This document shows, piece after piece, positions 1 to 4,804 of a stretch of 5,643 bases of DNA. Below the pieces are notes generated by a model that was not told where the DNA came from, did no database searches, and was given only the letters and a program-made list of their open reading frames with translations. The position numbers and the translations under genes were made by a program. Within the stretch, counting starts at the first letter, position 1; each line of letters begins with the position of its first letter. This DNA is from Acidobacteriota bacterium (lineage in GTDB: Bacteria; Acidobacteriota; Terriglobia; Acidiferrales; 2-02-FULL-67-57), in contig JACPRL010000146.1 of assembly GCA_016189965.1 (NCBI GenBank), positions 1 to 5,643 on the forward strand, given 5' to 3'.

Positions 1-70
1 AGGCAGAAAACATCCTCAGCGCCGCCTGAGTCGCTGAGAGCATGCAGACAAACTAGGGCTCGCCCGAGAT

Positions 71-110
71 AAGGCAAAGGGCGTCTCGGCTTGTGCGGCA
101 CGAGACGCCC
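71..110 (-). terminator. Intrinsic terminator after tRNA-fMet
   Basis: A perfect 10-bp inverted repeat (arms 79-88 and 101-110, GGGCGTCTCG / CGAGACGCCC) encloses a 12-base loop. Read on the minus strand it is followed by TTTGCCTT (78-71), a short interrupted U tract. It begins 3 bases after the encoded CCA end of the tRNA, where a tRNA transcript would end. The plus-strand reading has no T tract, so it should work only leftward. Confidence 0.8.
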
Positions 111-112
111 GT

Positions 113-189
113 TGGTTGCGGGGGCTGGATTTGAACCAGCGACCTTTGGGTTATGAGCCCAACGTGGTACCAGACTCCACTACCCCGCG
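113..189 (-). tRNA. Initiator tRNA-fMet (anticodon CAU), CCA encoded
   Basis: This 77-nt cloverleaf is read on the minus strand. Acceptor strands CGCGGGG and CCCCGCA leave the C1:A72 mismatch that marks bacterial initiators. The anticodon loop CTCATAA (anticodon at 155-153) sits on a stem with three consecutive G:C pairs, TTGGG/CCCAA, the P-site determinant of initiator tRNA. The T arm GCTGG-TTCAAAT-CCAGC is standard, and A73 plus CCA are encoded (116-113). These features separate it from elongator Met and Ile2 tRNAs. It delivers formyl-methionine to the ribosomal P site. One oddity: the D stem GTGG/CCAC gives U11:A24, whereas bacterial initiators normally carry purine 11 with pyrimidine 24. 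The gene lies 87 bases beyond the last pilin stop on the same strand and is followed at once by a terminator. Confidence 0.97.
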
Positions 190-194
190 CTATG

Positions 195-223
195 ACTATA
201 CCCAAGGCGCGGCGAATGCGCAA
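195..223 (-). promoter_or_regulatory. Possible sigma-70 promoter for tRNA-fMet
   Basis: On the minus strand, TTGCGC (223-218) and TATAGT (200-195) are separated by 17 bases. The -10 matches the consensus at 5 of 6 positions, the -35 at only 3 of 6. The predicted transcription start lies around 188-189, essentially at the mature tRNA 5' end, so there would be almost no 5' leader for RNase P. The tRNA could instead be transcribed by read-through from the pilin operon. Confidence 0.45.
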
Positions 224-276
224 CCCACCCGCGCGCCGGAATGTTTTCGATGGAGCGGAGAGAAAATCGTCAGCGG

Positions 277-669
277 CTACCAGGTGTTGTAGGGTGTGCC
301 CTCGGTCGAGATGCTGCTCGAGCCCGAGCGCACGTCGGAAATGCCCGGGCCAAACTGCTCGGGCGAGAGCAGCCGGTCGTCGACGACGACCTCCCAGGTA
401 GCCGAGGAGCCGGTAATGTCGGGCGGCAGAAGGCGCAAGTAGCCTTCGTCGACTAGCTCCTGGAGCGAGCCGGGCGGCCGCTGCTTGTCGAGGGTGAACT
501 GTTCGATGGTTCGGCGGAGCACGTCAAGATTTTGCCGCAGCGCCGTCTCCTTGGCCCGCAGGATGGAGATGCGGTAGCTGGGAATGGCGATGGAGAGCAA
601 GATGCCGATGATCGTAATCACGATCATCATCTCGATGAGGGTGAACCCTGCGCGCCGCCGGTGACTCAC
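277..669 (-). CDS. GspG-like type II secretion pseudopilin (130 aa)
   Basis: Type IV pilin family protein, probably a subunit of a periplasmic pseudopilus. The N terminus is a short basic leader followed by a prepilin peptidase site, RRRAG|FTLIE, cut after Gly8. Glu13 is the conserved +5 glutamate, and residues 9-30 form the hydrophobic assembly helix. The globular part has a LPPDITGSSATWEVV stretch (about 81-95) and ends DVRSGS...GTPYNTW, the C-terminal pattern of GspG major pseudopilins, whose loop binds calcium in studied members. The start is GTG (669-667), with a GAGG Shine-Dalgarno (683-680) overlapping the stop codon of the preceding gene 12 bases upstream, which suggests translational coupling. 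The protein is of normal length for GspG. It is the last gene of the secretin operon. Whether it serves type II secretion or a pilus cannot be settled without the missing ATPase and platform genes. Confidence 0.9.
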   Translation of the reverse strand: MSHRRRAGFTLIEMMIVITIIGILLSIAIPSYRISILRAKETALRQNLDVLRRTIEQFTLDKQRPPGSLQELVDEGYLRLLPPDITGSSATWEVVVDDRLLSPEQFGPGISDVRSGSSSISTEGTPYNTW

Positions 670-681
670 GTCTCGCCTACC

Positions 682-1152
682 TCACCACTCGTTGTACCGC
701 GTGCCGTCGAGCGCCGTGCCGCTGCTGCGTGAATAGACGTCGAACACATCATCCCCGCACCAGAAGCGGCTGTCGGGCTCGTCCTGCACGCAGCGCAAAC
801 CCCACTCGGTCGAGTTCGTCATCGGGTCGGTGGGAATGCGCCGGAGGAAGCGCACCCGGCGGTCGGGCTTGCCGGCCAGTTGCACGCCCTCGACCAACGT
901 CTCCAGGTCCGGCGGGTAGCCTTCCGTGTCCGCCTTCACCGCAATCAGGCTGCGGTCGGCGGCGTCCTTGTAGCGGTCAATGGCGGTGCGCATCTCGCGC
1001 AGGGCGCGGCGCAGCTCGATTTCTTTGTCGCTCTTGATTTTCACCCGCGCCAGCGGCAGGGCCATCGTGGCCAGCACCATCAGGATAGCGGTAGCGACCA
1101 CCAGCTCGAGCAGGGTCAAGCCCCGCTCGCGACGAGCACACCCGTTCCCCAT
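682..1152 (-). CDS. GspG-like pseudopilin, second paralogue (156 aa)
   Basis: Another type IV pilin family protein. Basic leader ARRERG, predicted prepilin peptidase cut after Gly11 (G|LTLLE), Glu16 at +5, and a hydrophobic helix at about 12-35. A charged amphipathic helix follows (about 38-66), then GYPPDLETLVEG (78-89) and RFLRRIPTDPMTNSTEWGL (101-119), the conserved core of GspG-type pseudopilins. The C terminus, DVYSRSSGTALDGTRYNEW, closely resembles the GspG calcium-binding end. Cys121 and Cys132 could form a disulfide in the periplasm, absent from the neighbouring paralogue. The ATG (1152-1150) lies 7 bases after the secretin stop and has no clear Shine-Dalgarno, so coupled translation with the secretin is likely. 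With its downstream neighbour it forms a divergent pilin pair; which one is the major subunit is unclear. Confidence 0.9.
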   Translation of the reverse strand: MGNGCARRERGLTLLELVVATAILMVLATMALPLARVKIKSDKEIELRRALREMRTAIDRYKDAADRSLIAVKADTEGYPPDLETLVEGVQLAGKPDRRVRFLRRIPTDPMTNSTEWGLRCVQDEPDSRFWCGDDVFDVYSRSSGTALDGTRYNEW

Positions 1153-1159
1153 CGCCGTA

Positions 1160-3436
1160 TTACTGGACCAGGATCTCCCCCATCGAGGTTTCCAGCGGCA
1201 ACGGCTGTTGCTGGCTGGTGCGCGCTGCGATGTTCTGGATGATGAGCGGCGTTCGCCCCGCCGCCAGGCCGCGGAACACCAGCGTCACCACCACGCCGCT
1301 GCCTTGCACGCCGCCCGTGCCCGGCGGCCGGCTCACCGAGATGATGGCCGTGCCGGTCTCCTGTTCGACCCGGTGCACCAGCGCCGCCGGGTGCTCGCCG
1401 CCCAGGAAGCCGCCGTGGTGCACCTCGAGCAGTTCAACCACTTGCGGGTTGAAGTTCAGCCGGAAGGGAATGGCAAAAACGTCGCGCGCGTTCTCCACTA
1501 CGACGTTGACCGTCAACCGCTCGCCGACGCCCAGTTGCGCCTGCGCGGGCTGGAAGCCGATGCGCGCCGGCCCTTGGATTTCCGGTTCGGCGGGGGCGCG
1601 CGGCTCGGGCCGGGCGGGTGGCGCTGTGGGCGGCGCGGGCGTGGGCTGCGGTTCAGCCGCCGGAGCCTCCGCGGGCGCTTCCTCGCCCACCTCCGGCGGC
1701 AGTTGCGCGGCGCGTGGGAGCGCGATGGTTTCGTCCGTCCCTATCGCCAGCGGCTGCACGTTGAGCGCCGTGATTTCCGGCAGGCGGATGATGCGCGGCG
1801 TCAGCACGATGAGCACTTCGTTCTCCTGCGACTCCTTGCGGTTGCTCGAGAACAGGAAGCGCAGGAAGGGAATCTGCCCCAGGCCGGGCCAACCTTCGAC
1901 AGTGGTGGTTTCGCTGCGCTCGATGATGCCGCCCAGGATGCTCACTTCGCCCTCGCGCAGCCGGATGTCGTGCTCGATGACGCGCTGGCCGAAGATGGGC
2001 TGCTCGATGCCGCCGATGTTCACGCGGCCGGTGACCGAGGAGACTTCGACCTTGACCCGCAGGCTGATTTCGCGGTTCGAGTGCACCCGCGGCGTGATGT
2101 CCAGGTTCACGCCCACGTCCTGAAACTGGAACTGCGTGTTGACCAGCGGGTTGATGCCCACGCCGCCGATGCCTGGCTGGAAGCTGCCCACCGCAAAGGG
2201 CACCTTATCGCCGATGCGCAGCTTGGCCGTCTGCATGTCGGTGGCGCGCACCTCCGGGTTCTGGATGACCTTGGTGGTGGCGTCGGTGAGCAGGGCCATG
2301 GCGGTGGCGCTGGGGAGAATCAGGCTGTAGTCGCGACTGGAGAGCCGGCTGAGGTCGTCCAGGGTCACGCTGGCTGCCGCCCCGGTCGGCTGGTCGGAGG
2401 GACGGATAATGGCGCGGGGGGTAAAGATCAGCGGCACCGAGGTCGAGGGCACGATGCCCAGCTCGCGGGCGCGGTCGCGGCGCGCCTGCAGCACCGCCAC
2501 CTGGATCAGGACTTCGGGCTTGGCGTGGTCAATGTCGCGGATGATTTTTTCCGCCACCGCCACCTTGTCCGGGGTGTCGCGGATGATGATGGCGTTGTTG
2601 GCGGTGCTGGGCGTGATGCGCTTGATGTCGAGCAGCGTGCGCAGCGTCTGCACCACCTCGTTCAGCTCCGCCGCCTGGATGGTGTTGGAGAGGTAGAACG
2701 TCTTGATGATTTGTTCCTCGTAGGCGCGGCGCTTGGCGGCGTTGTCCGGGACGACCATGATGGTGTTGGTCGTCACCGGCTTCCAGAAGCTCTTGGTCAT
2801 CAGCGCCACGATGTCGAGCGCCTGCTCGAGCGTGGCGTTCTGTAGCTCCACCGGGATGCGCCGCGACTGGAATTCCGGGTCGAAGATGACGTTGATGCCG
2901 GCCAGCTTCCCGATGCTCTCGAAGATTTTCTTCGCATCCTCGTTCATCTTCAGGTCGAACGGCGCGCGGGTGATCGGTCGCAGCACCGGCGGCCCTTCGG
3001 GAATGCCGCTCGGCGGGAGCAGCGAGGGTCCCTGCCGCTGTTGCGCGCTGGCCTCGGCCTGCGCCTGCCGCTGGGCCACGACCTGTTCCAGCGTCCGGCG
3101 TAGCTCCTGCTCGGCGACGAAGCTCGAGGGGTCAATGGCCAACGCTTTCTCGAACTCCGCCGCCGCCGGCTCCAGCAGCCCCTGGTCGCGGAGCTTCTGT
3201 CCGCGGTCGACGTGCATCTGCGCGGCTTGGAAGCGGATGCGCTTGGCGCGGATCTCAAATTCGATGTTGCGCGGGTCGGCCTTCAGCGCCCGCTCGTAAT
3301 GGATCAGCGCCGTGTCGTAGTCCTTCTGCAGCTCGGCTTGCTGGCCCTTCTTGAAGTCGGCGCCGCCTTTCGGGCAGCCGGTGGCCAGCAGTGCCACGGC
3401 CAACAGGCTGACGAAGCTGGAAGCTTTCCTTCTCAT
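1160..3436 (-). CDS. Secretin (GspD/PilQ family) lipoprotein with TPR and cohesin-like domains (758 aa)
   Basis: Outer-membrane channel subunit of a type II secretion or type IV pilus-like system. Positions use the 758-aa form. The N terminus is a lipoprotein signal, with hydrophobic residues 7-17 and the lipobox ATGC at Cys21. Then come about two TPR-like helical repeats (27-106), a Pro/Gly linker (137-160), an N0/STN domain (160-230) and one N1-type domain (245-304). The secretin core (307-550) carries VPFAVG at 412-417 and the signature GWPGLGQIPFLRFLF at 515-529. A Pro/Ala/Glu-rich linker (580-622) leads to a cohesin-like beta-sandwich (624-758). Only one N1 repeat is visible, against three N1-type repeats in classical GspD. 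An in-frame ATG at 3478 would add 14 residues ahead of the signal peptide; the ATG at 3436 is preferred for its strong Shine-Dalgarno and intact lipoprotein signal. First gene of the operon with the two pseudopilins. The cohesin assignment rests on fold-like pattern and position; the secretin core is secure. Confidence 0.93.
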   Translation of the reverse strand: MRRKASSFVSLLAVALLATGCPKGGADFKKGQQAELQKDYDTALIHYERALKADPRNIEFEIRAKRIRFQAAQMHVDRGQKLRDQGLLEPAAAEFEKALAIDPSSFVAEQELRRTLEQVVAQRQAQAEASAQQRQGPSLLPPSGIPEGPPVLRPITRAPFDLKMNEDAKKIFESIGKLAGINVIFDPEFQSRRIPVELQNATLEQALDIVALMTKSFWKPVTTNTIMVVPDNAAKRRAYEEQIIKTFYLSNTIQAAELNEVVQTLRTLLDIKRITPSTANNAIIIRDTPDKVAVAEKIIRDIDHAKPEVLIQVAVLQARRDRARELGIVPSTSVPLIFTPRAIIRPSDQPTGAAASVTLDDLSRLSSRDYSLILPSATAMALLTDATTKVIQNPEVRATDMQTAKLRIGDKVPFAVGSFQPGIGGVGINPLVNTQFQFQDVGVNLDITPRVHSNREISLRVKVEVSSVTGRVNIGGIEQPIFGQRVIEHDIRLREGEVSILGGIIERSETTTVEGWPGLGQIPFLRFLFSSNRKESQENEVLIVLTPRIIRLPEITALNVQPLAIGTDETIALPRAAQLPPEVGEEAPAEAPAAEPQPTPAPPTAPPARPEPRAPAEPEIQGPARIGFQPAQAQLGVGERLTVNVVVENARDVFAIPFRLNFNPQVVELLEVHHGGFLGGEHPAALVHRVEQETGTAIISVSRPPGTGGVQGSGVVVTLVFRGLAAGRTPLIIQNIAARTSQQQPLPLETSMGEILVQ

Positions 3437-3439
3437 GGT

Positions 3440-3447
3440 CTCCCCTC
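3440..3447 (-). promoter_or_regulatory. Ribosome binding site fixing the secretin start
   Basis: The minus strand reads GAGGGGAG, with AGGGG 5 bases before the ATG at 3436. The alternative in-frame ATG at 3478 has only AGG directly against it, too close to function. This supports the 758-aa lipoprotein form. Confidence 0.65.
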
Positions 3448-3476
3448 GGGCTTCTCCCCTCCGGTACCGTGGGCTC

Positions 3477-3506
3477 ATCCTAGCACCGTTGGACGCCCCA
3501 CGGCAA
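3477..3506 (-). promoter_or_regulatory. Candidate promoter of the secretin-pilin operon
   Basis: On the minus strand, TTGCCG (3506-3501) and TAGGAT (3482-3477) are 18 bases apart, each matching the sigma-70 consensus at 4 of 6 positions. Transcription would start near 3470, giving a leader of about 34 bases and excluding the in-frame ATG at 3478, consistent with the start chosen at 3436. The match is moderate and unproven. Confidence 0.4.
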
Positions 3507-3516
3507 GTTTTTGCCG
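3501..3516. promoter_or_regulatory. Palindrome over the secretin -35 region
   Basis: Perfect 6-bp inverted repeat CGGCAA-gttt-TTGCCG. One arm is the candidate -35 box of the secretin promoter. It could be an operator or simply a chance hairpin; no terminator-like T tract follows the stem. Confidence 0.25.
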
Positions 3517-3527
3517 GTGAGGGGCTT

Positions 3528-3559
3528 ATCGGTTGATCGGTTCATCGGTTGATCGGGCT
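3528..3559. repeat. 8-bp tandem repeat, four units
   Basis: Four consecutive 8-base units based on ATCGGTT(G/C): 3528-3535 ATCGGTTG, 3536-3543 ATCGGTTC, 3544-3551 ATCGGTTG, and a degenerate ATCGGGCT at 3552-3559. The block lies between the divergent secretin and smpB genes and is not coding on either strand as far as I can see. Confidence 0.8.
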
Positions 3560-3593
3560 TCCTCTGCGCTCTCGGCGGTGAATCTGCTTGTTC

Positions 3594-3613
3594 TTAATCT
3601 GTGTTAATCTGGG
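3594..3613. repeat. 10-bp direct repeat TTAATCTGKG, two units
   Basis: TTAATCTGTG (3594-3603) is followed directly by TTAATCTGGG (3604-3613), then by the shorter echo TTCATGG-TTCAG. The AT-rich character contrasts with the GC-rich surroundings. The stretch TGTTAATCT (3602-3610) looks like a weak extended -10 element for smpB, but no matching -35 was found. Confidence 0.6.
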
Positions 3614-3633
3614 TTCATGGTTCAGCTTCGCTC

Positions 3634-3649
3634 ACCACAGGTCTGTGGT
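3634..3649. promoter_or_regulatory. 16-bp palindrome just upstream of smpB
   Basis: ACCACAG-GT-CTGTGGT is a perfect 7-bp inverted repeat with a 2-base centre, ending 13 bases before the smpB ATG. As DNA it has the form of a dimeric repressor operator. As RNA it could fold a 6-bp stem with a GGTC loop next to the ribosome landing site. The function is inferred from shape and position only. Confidence 0.4.
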
Positions 3650-3662
3650 TTCATTCTTTCGT

Positions 3663-4163
3663 ATGCCCAAACCCAAGCGCAAAGCTGATCGGAAGCCCGC
3701 TCCGGGGAAGCCGGCGCGCAAGATCGTGGCCGAGAACCGCCAGATTCCCTACAAGTACCACGTGCTGGAGCGGTTCGAGGCCGGCCTGGTCCTGACCGGC
3801 ACCGAGGTGAAAGCGCTGCGCGAAGGCCGGGCCACGCTGCGCGACGCCTACGCCATCATCCAGCGCGGCGAAGCCTGGCTGCTCAACTGCCACATCTCCC
3901 CCTACAGCCACTCGGGCTACGCTGGCCACGACCCGCTTCGTACCCGGAAGCTCCTCCTCCACAAGGACGAGATTCTCAAGCTCTACGGCCGCGTGCAGGA
4001 GAAAGGGTTGACGCTCGTCCCCGTCCGCTTCTATTTCCGCAACGGCCGCGCCAAGTGCGAGCTGGCGCTGGTGAAGGGCAAGAAAGTCTGGGACCGGCGG
4101 GAGACCATCCGCCGCCGCACCGCCCAGCGTGAAATCGATCAGGAACTCAAACGCTACCGCTGA
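3663..4163 (+). CDS. smpB: SsrA-binding protein SmpB (166 aa)
   Basis: SmpB binds tmRNA and brings it to stalled ribosomes, where tmRNA tags the nascent chain for proteolysis and releases the ribosome (trans-translation, cytoplasm). The family signature is clear: ENRQIPYKYHVLERFEAGLV followed by LTGTEVKALREGR (24-56), HISPYSH (77-83), HDPLRTRKLLLHK (89-101) and GLTLVPVRFYFRNGRAKCELALVKGKK (115-141). The C-terminal tail, rich in Arg/Lys and ending QELKRYR (160-166), is the segment that folds into the mRNA channel in studied homologues. Length is normal. The basic, Lys/Pro-rich N-terminal extension (1-22) is common in this family. The ATG at 3663 is chosen because the frame can open at a TTG at 3588 but those 25 residues have no family match. 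There is no recognisable Shine-Dalgarno before the ATG, and a palindrome lies immediately upstream. It is transcribed divergently from the secretin. Confidence 0.97.
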   Translation: MPKPKRKADRKPAPGKPARKIVAENRQIPYKYHVLERFEAGLVLTGTEVKALREGRATLRDAYAIIQRGEAWLLNCHISPYSHSGYAGHDPLRTRKLLLHKDEILKLYGRVQEKGLTLVPVRFYFRNGRAKCELALVKGKKVWDRRETIRRRTAQREIDQELKRYR

Positions 4164-4201
4164 CGGTTGGCACGGCTCCGCGCCGGCTACTTGACCCCTC
4201 G

Positions 4202-4230
4202 TTGACATTTGCTCGGCGCCAGCGTACGCT
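4202..4230 (+). promoter_or_regulatory. Sigma-70-like promoter for the zinc-ribbon gene
   Basis: A perfect TTGACA (4202-4207) is followed after 17 bases by TACGCT (4225-4230; 3 of 6 matches, with T, A and final T present). Transcription would start near 4237, leaving a leader of about 67 bases. It lies 38 bases after the smpB stop, so the downstream gene need not depend on smpB transcription. Confidence 0.55.
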
Positions 4231-4290
4231 GCGCGCGAGAAGTTTTCGGGGAACCAAGGAATCTGTTTCCGCGGATAGGCTCGGCTGCAT

Positions 4291-4297
4291 AAGGAGG
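4291..4297 (+). promoter_or_regulatory. Strong Shine-Dalgarno deciding a GTG start
   Basis: AAGGAGG lies 7 bases before the GTG at 4305, near-perfect anti-16S complementarity. GGAG (4293-4296) can also pair with CTCC (4300-4303) across a GCG loop, so the site could be partly masked in the mRNA. Confidence 0.8.
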
Positions 4298-4304
4298 CGC
4301 TCCC

Positions 4305-4631
4305 GTGCCTATAGTTGTGTGGGGGAGCGGCGGAAACGCCATCAACCTTGGGGCGGTCGAGAGCCGCCGCTGTCCTTTCTGTCGCGAAGACCTCCCCTTC
4401 AACCTGTTCTTGCAGTACCGGTACTGGGGCTTGTACTGGATTTTCAACCTCGTCACGGAGAAAAACTACCTGCTCCTCTGCGACCGCTGCGGGAAGGGAT
4501 GGGAACTGGAAAAGGACAAAGTGCAAGCCGCGTTGACCGGGGACCCCATCCCGTTCATGCATCGCTACGGGCTCCTCCTCCTGGTGGGGATGATCGTCGC
4601 CGTGATTGTGTTTTTTGCGGTGACCAAGTAG
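4305..4631 (+). CDS. Small zinc-ribbon protein with C-terminal membrane anchor (108 aa)
   Basis: Specific function unknown. The opening MPIVVWGSGG and the spacing of two CxxC pairs, CPFC (Cys23, Cys26) and CDRC (Cys59, Cys62), resemble small bacterial zinc-ribbon proteins that begin with a VVWGS-type strand (zinc_ribbon_15-like; this match is from memory). The four cysteines should hold one structural zinc. An aromatic stretch, LQYRYWGLYWIFNLV (36-50), lies between the pairs. A single hydrophobic segment, GLLLLVGMIVAVIVFFAV (89-106), ends the protein with only Thr-Lys after it, so it looks like a tail-anchored membrane protein with the ribbon in the cytoplasm. The GTG start is fixed by AAGGAGG at 7 bases. 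Downstream of smpB on the same strand but with its own promoter. A role in binding nucleic acid or protein is possible but not shown. Confidence 0.87.
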   Translation: MPIVVWGSGGNAINLGAVESRRCPFCREDLPFNLFLQYRYWGLYWIFNLVTEKNYLLLCDRCGKGWELEKDKVQAALTGDPIPFMHRYGLLLLVGMIVAVIVFFAVTK

Positions 4632-4791
4632 CCAACTTCGCCGCCCGACGAAACCTACCCGGAGCTGAAAGGCTATCACTGACCTCACACGCGCTCAGCG
4701 CCTGCACTGCGACCTCTGCGGTAAAGCCTTTCCTCTGCCTCCTATGCCCCGCTACTCAACTGTTGTAGACTAACTCGTCTTACTTCTCGCT

Positions 4792-4796
4792 GAGGG
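4792..4796 (+). promoter_or_regulatory. Shine-Dalgarno of pepA
   Basis: GAGGG sits 8 bases before the ATG at 4805. The following bases GGCGCTCCCG (4795-4804) repeat exactly those at the start of the upstream zinc-ribbon gene (4296-4305). Confidence 0.65.
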
Positions 4797-4804
4797 CGCT
4801 CCCG

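Noticed and set aside
1..70. Left edge of the window
   Set aside because: I see no open frame, RNA or repeat here that I can support; it is too short to judge.
206..237. Inverted repeat GGCGCG...CGCGCC after the last pilin gene as an operon terminator
   Set aside because: The 6-bp arms enclose a 20-base loop and no U tract follows, so terminator function is not supported.
980..2845. Long open frame (621 codons) on the plus strand opposite the secretin
   Set aside because: It is antisense to a well-supported secretin, is rich in Arg/Ala/His/Asp with no domain pattern, and is the usual by-product of GC-rich codon bias in the real gene.
3437..3478. Upstream ATG start for the secretin (14 extra residues)
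   Set aside because: It has only AGG touching the ATG, would bury the lipoprotein signal, and overlaps the candidate -10 box; the ATG at 3436 has a proper Shine-Dalgarno.
3588..3662. N-terminal extension of smpB by 25 residues
   Set aside because: It would start at TTG without a ribosome site; the residues do not resemble SmpB, and the known family begins near the ATG at 3663.
3651..4688. 345-codon open frame on the minus strand across smpB and the zinc-ribbon gene
   Set aside because: It opposes two recognisable genes with good starts and shows no family motifs; shadow of their codon usage.
4202..4768. 188-codon plus-strand frame spanning the zinc-ribbon gene
   Set aside because: It overlaps the zinc-ribbon gene in another frame, begins at the -35 promoter box and has no recognisable motifs.
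4766..4771. TAGACT as a pepA -10 box
   Set aside because: No acceptable -35 lies at 16-18 bases upstream, and the spacing to TG does not fit an extended -10.
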